Of a stretch of DNA of 20,201 nucleotides, positions 6,738 through 17,279 are shown piece after piece (positions within the stretch are counted from its first letter, which is position 1; each line of letters opens with the position of its first letter). The notes below the pieces were generated by a model. That model had not been told where the DNA came from, made no database searches, and was given only the letters and a program-made list of their open reading frames with translations. Position numbers and translations under genes: made by a program. This stretch comes from GCA-002862325 sp036339295 (GTDB lineage: Bacteria > Planctomycetota > Phycisphaerae > Phycisphaerales > SM1A02): contig JAYZBK010000157.1 of the NCBI GenBank assembly GCA_036339295.1, positions 1-20,201 on the forward strand. The letters run 5' to 3'.

Positions 6738-8512
6738 GAGTTCATGGACGGCGTGGACGAACGGCGGCGTGGGGCGCGGCGATCGCGGGCGCGATGTGCG
6801 GCGGGATCGCGACTCCGGTCGCGGCGCAGCAGCAGATCGAGGCGGAGGTCGACCTGGCGCACAACCGCTACTACGACTTCGAGGAGATGACCGACGCCCT
6901 TCGCCGGCTCGCCGAGGCGCATCCCGAGCTCGCGACCCTCGTGTCGCTCGGGGAGAGCGTCCAGGGCCGGCCGATGTGGCTGCTTGCGATCAACAATCCG
7001 GAGACCGGATCGGATCGGGAGAAGCCCGCGATCTGGATCGACGGCAACATCCACGGCAACGAGGTGCAGGCCGCGGAGACCGTCCTCTACACCGCGTGGT
7101 ATCTCCTCGAGGCGTACGACGAGGTCCCGGCGGTGCGGGAGCTCGTCGACGAGCGGGCGTTCTATCTCGTGCCGATGGTGAACCCCGACGGTCGGGCGGG
7201 CTGGTTCGACGAGGCCCACACGCCGAACTCGAATCGGAGCGGACTCCAGCCCACCGACAACGATCGGGACGGGCTCCTCGACGAGGACGGTCCGGAGGAC
7301 CTGGACGGCGACGGCCACATCGGCCGGATGTGGCGTCCGGATCCCAACGGCACCCACCGGCGGAACGAGCGGGACCCCCGGATCTTCGAGCGGGTGCCCC
7401 GGGTCCCGGGGCCCGACGGTCGCATCATGACGGGCGACTGGTCGATGGCCGGTTCGGTGGGGATCGACAACGACGGCGATGGTCGCATCAACGAGGACGG
7501 CGAGGGCGGTTACGACATGAACCGCAACTTCCCGAGCGACTGGCAGCCCGACCACGTGCAGCGAGGCGCGGGCACGCATCCCTTCTCCTACCCCGAGACG
7601 CGGGCGATCGGCGACTTCATCCGGGCGCACCCGAACATCGCGGCCGGCCAGAGCTACCACAACACCGGCGGGATGCTGCTCCGGGGACCCGGTGCCGACT
7701 ACAACGAGTCCGCGTACGCGCGACCCGACCGGGCGGTCTACGACGCCCTCGGCGAGGCGGGCGAGGAGATGCTCCCCCACTACGACTACCTCGTCATCCA
7801 CAGCGATCTCTACCGGGTCCACGGGGGATGCGTGAACTGGATGGCCGAGGGTCTCGGCATCGTCTCCTTCACGAACGAGCTCTGGACCGATCGCCGGATC
7901 ATGCAGGACGGCGAGGGCAGGATGGACGAGGAGGCGAGGTTCCGCTGGCAGGACCGGATGCTCTTCGGCCAGACCTTCACCGACTGGACCGAGGTCGATC
8001 ATCCCGACCTGGGACCGGTGCTCGTCGGTGGCGGCACGAAGTACTCCAGGCGAACCCCTCCGCCCTTCATGCTCGAGGAGGAGTCCCACCGGAACTTCGC
8101 CTTCACCATGTACCACGCGGACCAGATGCCCCTTCTCCGGGTCGGCGACGTCGTGGTCGAGGACCTGGGCGACGGGCTCTGGCAGGTCGACGTGGAGATC
8201 GAGAACGATCGACTCATCCCGACCCGCACCGCCCGGGCCGCCTCGAAGCGGATCGGACGGCCCGACCTGCTCCTCTTCGAGCCGGGCGAGGGCAGCGAAC
8301 TCGTCCTGGCCGGGCCGGTCTCGAATCGATTCGCGGAGCGGTTCACGCCGGTCGAGCATCGGCCGGAACGCCTCCTCGTCGAGAACGGGGTCCCCGGCCG
8401 CGGCCGCGTCACGTTCCGGTACATCCTCGAGAGCGAGGAGCCGCCCACGGGTCGAGTCACCTACGCCGCCGAGAAGGCGCGGGACCTCGACTTCCGTCTC
8501 GGTGGCCCGTGA
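6734..8512 (+). CDS. Secreted M14 family zinc carboxypeptidase with calcium-type loops
   Basis: A 592-residue exported metallopeptidase. The ATG overlaps the preceding TGA (ATGA, 6734-6737); an upstream GGAGG (6723-6727) supports this start. A signal peptide with RRGR and a hydrophobic stretch ends at about Ala31, before QQQIEAEV. The M14 zinc site is complete: His107 and Glu110 in NIHGNE, His309 in QSYHNTGG, and the general-base Glu382 in SFTNELW. DMNRNF supplies the Asn-Arg substrate carboxylate pocket. Two Asp-rich insertions, residues 175-194 (DxDxDGxxDEDGP then DLDGDG) and 245-256, look like Ca2+-binding loops and should stabilise the extracellular enzyme. The C-terminal beta domain (about 480 onward) is shared with the preceding paralogue. 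It should remove C-terminal residues from peptides in the periplasm or outside the cell; specificity cannot be read from the sequence. Confidence 0.9.
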   Translation: MRVHGRRGRTAAWGAAIAGAMCGGIATPVAAQQQIEAEVDLAHNRYYDFEEMTDALRRLAEAHPELATLVSLGESVQGRPMWLLAINNPETGSDREKPAIWIDGNIHGNEVQAAETVLYTAWYLLEAYDEVPAVRELVDERAFYLVPMVNPDGRAGWFDEAHTPNSNRSGLQPTDNDRDGLLDEDGPEDLDGDGHIGRMWRPDPNGTHRRNERDPRIFERVPRVPGPDGRIMTGDWSMAGSVGIDNDGDGRINEDGEGGYDMNRNFPSDWQPDHVQRGAGTHPFSYPETRAIGDFIRAHPNIAAGQSYHNTGGMLLRGPGADYNESAYARPDRAVYDALGEAGEEMLPHYDYLVIHSDLYRVHGGCVNWMAEGLGIVSFTNELWTDRRIMQDGEGRMDEEARFRWQDRMLFGQTFTDWTEVDHPDLGPVLVGGGTKYSRRTPPPFMLEEESHRNFAFTMYHADQMPLLRVGDVVVEDLGDGLWQVDVEIENDRLIPTRTARAASKRIGRPDLLLFEPGEGSELVLAGPVSNRFAERFTPVEHRPERLLVENGVPGRGRVTFRYILESEEPPTGRVTYAAEKARDLDFRLGGP

Positions 8513-9762
8513 GCGGGACCGAACGATGCGGGCTGGCCGTCGTCGGGACCGGGGCGGCCGGCCTCATGGCCGGGATCCACGCCGCTCGCGGCGGCGTCGA
8601 CGTCGTGGGGCTCGACGGAGCGCGGCGGATCGGGGCGAAGATCCTCGTGGCCGGTGGAGGCCGCTGCAACGTCACGCATCACGAGGTGTCGCCGGAGGAC
8701 TACTCGGGCTCCTCGCGTCCGGCGATCCGGAAGGTCCTCGGGCGATTCGACGTGGCTCGGACGATCGAGTTCTTCGCGGAGCTCGGGGTCGAACTCAAGC
8801 GCGAGGACACCGGGAAGCTCTTTCCCACCACCGACCGGGCCTCGACCGTGCTGCAGGCGCTGCTCGATGCCTGGAAGGACGGCGGGGCCGATCTCCGCTT
8901 TCCGCGAAGGGTGGAATCGGTGGATCGGGTCGAAGGCGGGTTCCGCGTGCGGGGCGAGCAGGTCGATCTCTTCGCTCGACGGGTCGTGCTCGCGACCGGG
9001 GGCCGGGCCCTGCCGAAGTCCGGCTCGGACGGTCACGGCTACGAGATCGCCCGGGCGCTCGGCCACACCATCACCGATGCCGTGCATCCGTCGCTGGTCC
9101 CGCTCGTCCTCCGCGACGGCGAGCCGCTCCGCTCGATCAAGGGCGTGGCATCGCCCGCCCGGCTCGAGGTGAGGGACGGCCGAGGCCGCTCGCTCGCCTC
9201 GTACGAGGCGCCGCTCCTGTGCACCCATTTCGGGATCTCCGGCCCGGTCGTGCTCGACGCGAGTCGTCACCTCCTGGCCGCTCGGGCCGCCGGTGATCGC
9301 GACTCGTACGTGGTGCTCGACTGGTTGCCGGGGCTCGACCGGGCCGAGTTCGAACGAGGGCTGCTCGAGGCTCGGGGAAACGCGACGCTCGCGGGATTTC
9401 TTCGCCCCCTCCTGCCCGATCGCCTCGTCACGACCCTGTTGTCCGCCGTGGGGCTCGAGGACGCGACCCGGGCTCGGGGACTCACCCGGAAGCAGCGCAC
9501 GGACCTCGTCCGGATCCTCTTCGAGCACCGGGTGGAGGTCGACGGCGATCGTGGCTACACGTTCGCCGAGGCGACCGCGGGCGGCGTGCCGCTCTCGGAG
9601 GTCAGGCTCGATTCGATGGAATCCCGCATCGTCCCCGGCTTCCACCTGGTCGGCGAGGTCCTCGACGTCGACGGCCGGGTCGGGGGATTCAACTTCCAGT
9701 GGGCCTGGGCGACCGGCCACGTCGCCGGGGTCGCGATCGCCGGGACGTTGGCGCGGGCCTGA
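8509..9762 (+). CDS. BaiN/HI0933 (YhiN) family FAD-dependent oxidoreductase
   Basis: A 417-residue flavoprotein beginning with GTG that overlaps the previous TGA (GTGA, 8509-8512); no in-frame ATG lies nearby and the dinucleotide-binding fold starts only ten residues in. The Rossmann glycine motif is VVGTGAAG (residues 11-18). The family signature VAGGGRCNVTH follows at 47-57, ATGGRALPKSGSDGHGYEIA lies in the middle, and the C-terminal FAD block runs from TAGGVPLSEV (about 356) through GEVLDVDGRVGGFNFQWAWATG (about 381-402). Length fits the family (about 390-420). Characterised members include BaiN, which reduces bile acid intermediates, but the role of most is unknown and the reaction should not be transferred here. 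It is cytoplasmic and translationally coupled to the secreted peptidase genes, an unusual pairing. Confidence 0.9.
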   Translation: MSGTERCGLAVVGTGAAGLMAGIHAARGGVDVVGLDGARRIGAKILVAGGGRCNVTHHEVSPEDYSGSSRPAIRKVLGRFDVARTIEFFAELGVELKREDTGKLFPTTDRASTVLQALLDAWKDGGADLRFPRRVESVDRVEGGFRVRGEQVDLFARRVVLATGGRALPKSGSDGHGYEIARALGHTITDAVHPSLVPLVLRDGEPLRSIKGVASPARLEVRDGRGRSLASYEAPLLCTHFGISGPVVLDASRHLLAARAAGDRDSYVVLDWLPGLDRAEFERGLLEARGNATLAGFLRPLLPDRLVTTLLSAVGLEDATRARGLTRKQRTDLVRILFEHRVEVDGDRGYTFAEATAGGVPLSEVRLDSMESRIVPGFHLVGEVLDVDGRVGGFNFQWAWATGHVAGVAIAGTLARA

Positions 9763-9768
9763 TACGAT
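9760..9768 (+). promoter_or_regulatory. Candidate extended -10 (TGATACGAT) upstream of the CAU tRNA
   Basis: TG, one base, then TACGAT forms an extended -10 pattern ending 16 bases before the mature tRNA 5' end. It overlaps the stop codon of the flavoprotein gene. No convincing -35 is present, which is acceptable for an extended -10 promoter. The identical nine bases occur upstream of the response regulator at the far end of the window. Confidence 0.4.
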
Positions 9769-9784
9769 CTCGCCGCGCGACGCG

Positions 9785-9858
9785 GGGCCGGTAGCTCAGC
9801 GGTCCAGAGCCCCCGACTCATAATCGGCGAGACCCCGGTTCGAATCCGGGCCGGCCCA
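9785..9858 (+). tRNA. tRNA with anticodon CAU, probably tRNA-Ile2 (lysidine type) rather than elongator Met
   Basis: A full cloverleaf can be drawn: acceptor GGGCCGG (9785-9791) pairs with CCGGCCC (9851-9857), D stem GCTC/GAGC, anticodon stem 9812-9816/9824-9828 with one C-C mismatch at its outer end, loop CTCATAA with anticodon CAT at 9819-9821, T stem CCCGG/CCGGG with loop TTCGAAT, and discriminator A at 9858. CCA is not encoded. It is not the initiator: pair 1-72 is G-C and the three G-C pairs next to the anticodon loop are absent. Pairs C4-G69 and C5-G68 match positive determinants of the E. coli lysidine synthase TilS, and CGACTCATAATCG equals the E. coli Ile2 anticodon arm core. The Ile2 identity is inferred from these points; Met remains possible. 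Confidence 0.92.
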
Positions 9859-9909
9859 TCGTCGTGCAGCCTGCCGCCTGCCGTTCCCTCGAATCCCGTC
9901 GCGATGAAC

Positions 9910-12153
9910 TCAGTTCGCCGTCCGCTCCGGGGCGGTTCGCTCCCGGGCGAGCGATCGGCGAAGCCTGATCGCGTTCCCGATCACCGACACGTCGCTGCAT
10001 GCCATCGCGGCCGCGGCGATGAGCGGACCGTGAACCCCCAGCAGTCCGAACGCGGCCGCCGGGATCGCGAGCCCGTTGTAGATGAACGCGAGGAACAGGT
10101 TCTGGCGGATCGTGGTGAGGGTCCGGCGAGCGAGATGGATCGCATCGGCGACGCTCGAGACCCTCTCCGGCGGGACGACGACGCCTGCGGACTCGATCGC
10201 GCTTCCCGTTCCCCCGGCCATGGCGATGCCCAGCTGGGCCCGGGCGAGTGCCGCGGCGTCGTTGATCCCGTCGCCGACCATGGCCGTGCCCTCGCCCGCC
10301 TCCTCGATCGCCGCGAGTTTGGACTCGGGCGTGGCGTCGGCGACGATCTCGTCGGCCGCGAGGCCCAGTCGATCGCCCATCCGGCGAGCCGCCTCCGCGC
10401 GATCGCCGGTCAGCATCCTGATCTCGAGGCCGAGCTCCCGGATCCGTTCGATCGCCGCGGCGGCGTCCGGTCGCGGCTCGTCCGTGATGTCGAAGCGGGC
10501 CATGTCTCGATCGTCGACGCGGACCCGGCAGCTGGCGCGTTCGTCCCGGACGACCTCGACGCGTCGCCCCTCGACCGTCGCCGCGACGCCCACGCCCGGA
10601 GTCGAGGCGAAGTCCTCGGCCGTGGGTGGGACGATGCCCCGATCCACCGCGGCCGACACGACCGCCCGGGCCAGGGGATGCTCGCTCCCGGTCTCGGCCG
10701 AGGCGGCGAGACGCAGGACCGCCGACTCGTCGAACCCCGCCTCGGCGGCCGCGGGCAGCAGCTCGATCGCACCGAGGGTGGGGCGACCCAGGGTCAGGGT
10801 GCCGGTCTTGTCGAAGAAGATCCGTTCCAGCCGACCCGCCGCCTCGAGGTCCGAGGCGCCCTTGACGAGGATTCCGCGTCGACTCGCCTCCCCCGCCCCG
10901 ACCATGACGGCCATCGGCGTTGCGAGCCCGAGGGCGCACGGGCAGGAGATGATCAGCACCGTCACGGCGGAGACGACGCCGGTCTCCCAGTCCCCGGCGA
11001 CCAGGCCCCAACCCATGACGCTGGTGAAGGCGATCGCGATGACGACCGGCACGAAGATGCTGCTCACCCGGTCGGCGAGTCGCTGGATCGGCGCCTGGCT
11101 GGCCTGGGCGGCCTGCACCAGCCGGGCGATCCTCGCGACCGTGGTGTTGCGTCCGTCGACGATCGACTCGACCACCAGGCGGCCCGATCCGTTCACCGTT
11201 CCCGCGACCACGCGATCGCCGATGGTTCGATCGACGGGGAGGGGTTCGCCGGTGACGAGGGCCTCGTCGATCTCGCTGCGACCCTCGACGACGTCGCCGT
11301 CCACGGGGATGCGGTCGCCCGGCCGGACCTGGAATCGATCGCCCACCTCGAGATCGCGGCTCGGGACGATCTCGACGTGGCCCTCGGCATCGAGTCTCTC
11401 GGCCGTGTCCGGCTGGAGCTCGAGAAGCTCCCGCACCGCGGCTCCGGCCTTCGCGGAGGCCCCGGCCTCCAGCCAGTGGCCGAGGCTGATGATCCCGAGG
11501 AGTGCCGCGGCTTCCGCGAAGTAGAGCGGGCGGCCGAGCCAGATCTCCGCGGTCTCCCCGCCGGCACGTTGCATGATGAAGACGACCAGGCTCCACGTGA
11601 ACGCCGTGGTGGCCCCGATCGAGATCAGCGTGTCCATGTTCGTGCCACCGCGTCGAGCGGCCGACCAGGCGGAGGCGTAGAACCCGCCTCCCGCGACGGC
11701 GAGCACGATCGCCGACCCGACGAGCATGACCCAGGGGAGCCACGGATTGGCCTCCCCGTGGAGCGTCCAGTGCATGATCTCGAGCGGGATCCAGAGTCCG
11801 AGCCCGACGATCGCACGTCGCCGCCAGAGCCTCACCGAGTCGGACTGGGCCTTCTCGAGCCGCGACCGGGTCTCCAGGAGATCGAATTCGGCCTCCAGCG
11901 CCGCGCCCTCGAAGCCCTGGGCGGCGATCGCCTCGAGGATCCGCTCGGCCGGGGCCGATCCCGCCACGACCGCCAAGCCGCCGATGAAGTCGACGGTGGC
12001 CGATTGCACCCCGGGCAGGGCGAGCAGGGCCTCCTGGAGCCCCGAGGCACAGCCGGCGCAATGCATGCCTCCGACCGAGAATCGCTCTCGGTCTCCGTCG
12101 GGAGCGGTCGGGGCGGCCGATAGGGTCCCGTGCGAATGGGCGTGGTCGGACAT
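9910..12153 (-). CDS. copA: Copper-translocating P1B-type ATPase
   Basis: A 747-residue Cu+ exporter in the inner membrane. The N-terminus starts MSDHAHSHG, then a heavy-metal-associated domain with CxxC at Cys32 and Cys35 (GGMHCAGC). Eight helices are expected. The Cu-site motif CPC is at 404-406 (SCPCALGLATP), the phosphorylated Asp448 lies in DKTGTLT, and the SEHPLA, MLTGDR and GDGINDAAAL blocks of the P/N domains follow. Helix seven has IYNGLAIP (the YN motif). Helix eight reads MACSD where Cu+ ATPases usually have MxxSS. I chose the ATG at 12153 because a longer frame to 12258 has no domain upstream, and a TACCAT -10-like element lies seven bases before 12153. GGGAG abuts the ATG, too close for normal ribosome binding. 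No terminator is seen before the convergent tRNA 51 bp away. Confidence 0.95.
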   Translation of the reverse strand: MSDHAHSHGTLSAAPTAPDGDRERFSVGGMHCAGCASGLQEALLALPGVQSATVDFIGGLAVVAGSAPAERILEAIAAQGFEGAALEAEFDLLETRSRLEKAQSDSVRLWRRRAIVGLGLWIPLEIMHWTLHGEANPWLPWVMLVGSAIVLAVAGGGFYASAWSAARRGGTNMDTLISIGATTAFTWSLVVFIMQRAGGETAEIWLGRPLYFAEAAALLGIISLGHWLEAGASAKAGAAVRELLELQPDTAERLDAEGHVEIVPSRDLEVGDRFQVRPGDRIPVDGDVVEGRSEIDEALVTGEPLPVDRTIGDRVVAGTVNGSGRLVVESIVDGRNTTVARIARLVQAAQASQAPIQRLADRVSSIFVPVVIAIAFTSVMGWGLVAGDWETGVVSAVTVLIISCPCALGLATPMAVMVGAGEASRRGILVKGASDLEAAGRLERIFFDKTGTLTLGRPTLGAIELLPAAAEAGFDESAVLRLAASAETGSEHPLARAVVSAAVDRGIVPPTAEDFASTPGVGVAATVEGRRVEVVRDERASCRVRVDDRDMARFDITDEPRPDAAAAIERIRELGLEIRMLTGDRAEAARRMGDRLGLAADEIVADATPESKLAAIEEAGEGTAMVGDGINDAAALARAQLGIAMAGGTGSAIESAGVVVPPERVSSVADAIHLARRTLTTIRQNLFLAFIYNGLAIPAAAFGLLGVHGPLIAAAAMACSDVSVIGNAIRLRRSLARERTAPERTAN

Positions 12154-12160
12154 CTCCCGG

Positions 12161-12166
12161 ATGGTA
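12161..12166 (-). promoter_or_regulatory. Candidate -10 element (TACCAT) for copA
   Basis: On the minus strand TACCAT is followed by seven bases and the copA ATG, so the transcript would start at or within a base or two of the start codon. No -35 is recognisable, as might be expected of an activator-dependent promoter. The 16-bp palindrome lies 44 bases further upstream. Confidence 0.35.
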
Positions 12167-12210
12167 CGTCCGCTCCCGAGATTCGTGCGTCGATCCCGTT
12201 GTCCGGGGGT

Positions 12211-12226
12211 GGTATCGGCCGATACC
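12211..12226. promoter_or_regulatory. Perfect 16-bp palindrome, candidate operator
   Basis: GGTATCGGCCGATACC is its own reverse complement. It sits in the 85-bp region between the divergent copA start (12153) and the small ORF start (12239), ends 12 bases before that ORF, and overlaps its most plausible -10 region. Position and symmetry suit a dimeric transcription factor. It does not match the CueR or CopY operators I know. No gene for a regulator lies beside it. Confidence 0.5.
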
Positions 12227-12238
12227 CTATGAATCTCG

Positions 12239-12571
12239 ATGACTCGCTCCACCCCCATCCGCTCCGACGCCTCGAACTACCCCGCCATGGCGGCGGTGAT
12301 GATCACCGCCCTGATGCTCTCGGCGGCGATGGTCGGGGGTGGGGTGCCCCGGATGGTGCCGGTCGAGGCGATGCAGGCGGTGCTCGGGACCGGGCGATCC
12401 GTGTCGCCGGCCGTCGTCGTCGAGTCGTCGGTTCGAGCGTCCCCCACGGCCGGGATCGAACCCCGCAACGCCGGGCCCCTGCCGGCGGACGTCCCCGGGG
12501 CCCTCGGGCGGTTCGTCGCATCGGGGCCGAGTGGACCGGGCCACGGCGCGCTGCCGCCGCCGGCGGCCTGA
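12239..12571 (+). CDS. Small secreted or membrane protein upstream of secA; candidate secretion-monitor leader peptide
   Basis: A 110-residue ORF with the G/C third-position bias of the real genes. Basic residues (Arg3, Arg8) precede a hydrophobic stretch at about 17-36 (AMAAVMITALMLSAAMVGGG), giving a signal peptide or single helix. The remainder is Pro/Gly/Ala/Val-rich without a recognised domain, and it ends in GALPPPAA just before the stop. Three consecutive prolines are a known ribosome-slowing sequence. Its location, 136 bases ahead of secA on the same strand, is that of SecM in E. coli. No SecM, MifM or VemP arrest motif and no RAPP/RAPG motif is visible, so function is inferred from position, export signal and the PPP end. 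No Shine-Dalgarno precedes the ATG. It could also be an unrelated small protein or spurious. Confidence 0.5.
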   Translation: MTRSTPIRSDASNYPAMAAVMITALMLSAAMVGGGVPRMVPVEAMQAVLGTGRSVSPAVVVESSVRASPTAGIEPRNAGPLPADVPGALGRFVASGPSGPGHGALPPPAA

Positions 12572-12707
12572 GGTCGCCACGCGACCCGACCGTCCAGATC
12601 CCCCTCCATCCTGAATCAGATCGTCCGTCGATCGCCGGTGCGGCGGCGGACCACCCTCTCGACCCTCGCTCCGCGGGGGCCGCGACGACTCCCGAAAGGA
12701 CCCTTCC
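12572..12707 (+). promoter_or_regulatory. secA 5' leader with Shine-Dalgarno and short GC hairpin
   Basis: This 136-base stretch has no gene. AAAGGA (12695-12700) is a well-spaced Shine-Dalgarno, seven bases before the secA ATG. A compact hairpin, CGCGG-GGG-CCGCG (12672-12684), lies ten bases upstream of it. I found no segment clearly complementary to the Shine-Dalgarno itself, so a SecM-style sequestering stem is not demonstrated by eye. No intrinsic terminator separates the small ORF from secA, so cotranscription is likely. Confidence 0.5.
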
Positions 12708-16865
<4,158 letters not shown>

Positions 16866-16872
16866 GGGACCG

Positions 16873-16890
16873 GCCCGGCCGGGCTTCCCC
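16873..16890 (+). terminator. Weak hairpin after secA, possible terminator
   Basis: Seven bases after the secA stop, GCCCGGCCGGGC can form a four-pair stem (GCCC/GGGC) with a GGCC loop, followed by TTCCCC. The stem is short and the tail is only slightly T-rich, so termination here would be inefficient at best. Confidence 0.25.
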
Positions 16891-16895
16891 TCGAC

Positions 16896-16923
16896 TTGCG
16901 GAGGCGGGACGAATCGCTACACT
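16896..16923 (+). promoter_or_regulatory. Candidate promoter for tRNA-Lys
   Basis: TTGCGG (16896-16901) and TACACT (16918-16923) are separated by 16 bases. The -10 candidate ends six bases before the first base of the mature tRNA, so transcription would start at or beside the tRNA 5' end with almost no leader. Confidence 0.45.
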
Positions 16924-16929
16924 CTTCCC

Positions 16930-17002
<73 letters not shown>

Positions 17003-17055
17003 TTGAGACGACGCCGGCCGGGTCGAACCACGGTTCGGCGGCGACGACCAACGAA

Positions 17056-17097
17056 AAGCCCGACCGTCGGCCAGTCCGACGGTCGGGCTTCTTCCTT
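17056..17097 (+). terminator. Strong intrinsic terminator after tRNA-Lys
   Basis: A perfect 15-bp stem, AAGCCCGACCGTCGG pairing with its reverse complement at 17076-17090, encloses the five-base loop CCAGT and is followed by CTTCCTT. It lies 53 bases after the tRNA. The A-run before the stem (17054-17057) makes the reverse orientation less likely to matter, as no minus-strand gene ends here. Confidence 0.88.
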
Positions 17098-17279
17098 GGG
17101 CCATCGTCGATGGCGTCTGTCCATGGGCCTGGGTTGGTAGCCCTGCGGTCGCCCCGGCGTGAGCGCCGGTCCTTCCCGACACGATCGTCGAGGGGTGAAT
17201 ACCCCGTTCCTGCCGGTCTGGCTGGAGGAGGACGCCGGCCCTCTGGCATCGAGGCGACGCCGATTGGTACGCTGGATCG
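17098..17279. other. Intergenic region before the sensor kinase
   Basis: About 180 bases between the terminator and the kinase start. Short ORFs here lack a Shine-Dalgarno sequence and recognisable content, so I call no gene. The only regulatory candidate is the extended -10 at its right end. Confidence 0.5.
17265..17273 (+). promoter_or_regulatory. Candidate extended -10 (TGGTACGCT) for the sensor kinase
   Basis: TG, one base, then TACGCT ends six bases before the ATG at 17280, so the transcript would begin at the start codon. The intervening GGATCG is not a properly spaced ribosome-binding site. This repeats the geometry seen at the ABC ATPase start. Confidence 0.42.

Noticed and set aside
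7256..7501. DNA-level tandem repeats suggested by GAC/GGC/GAG-rich stretches
   Set aside because: The periodicity comes from Asp-Gly-rich protein loops and there is no exact repeated unit of DNA.
6080..8359. Long minus-strand frame across both M14 genes
   Set aside because: It is the complement of confirmed genes, shows no domains and starts inside another gene.
6721..8508. Apparent N-terminal extension of the BaiN flavoprotein
   Set aside because: The extension is an out-of-frame reading of the second M14 gene. The FAD-binding fold begins just after the GTG at 8509.
9904..12123. Long plus-strand open frame opposite copA
   Set aside because: It mirrors CopA codons; the translation is low-complexity Arg/Asp/Gly-rich and the CopA motifs on the other strand are unambiguous.
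12154..12258. Longer N-terminus for CopA, from 12258
   Set aside because: The extra 35 residues have no domain character and would overlap the small plus-strand ORF and the palindrome. A -10-like element sits just before 12153.
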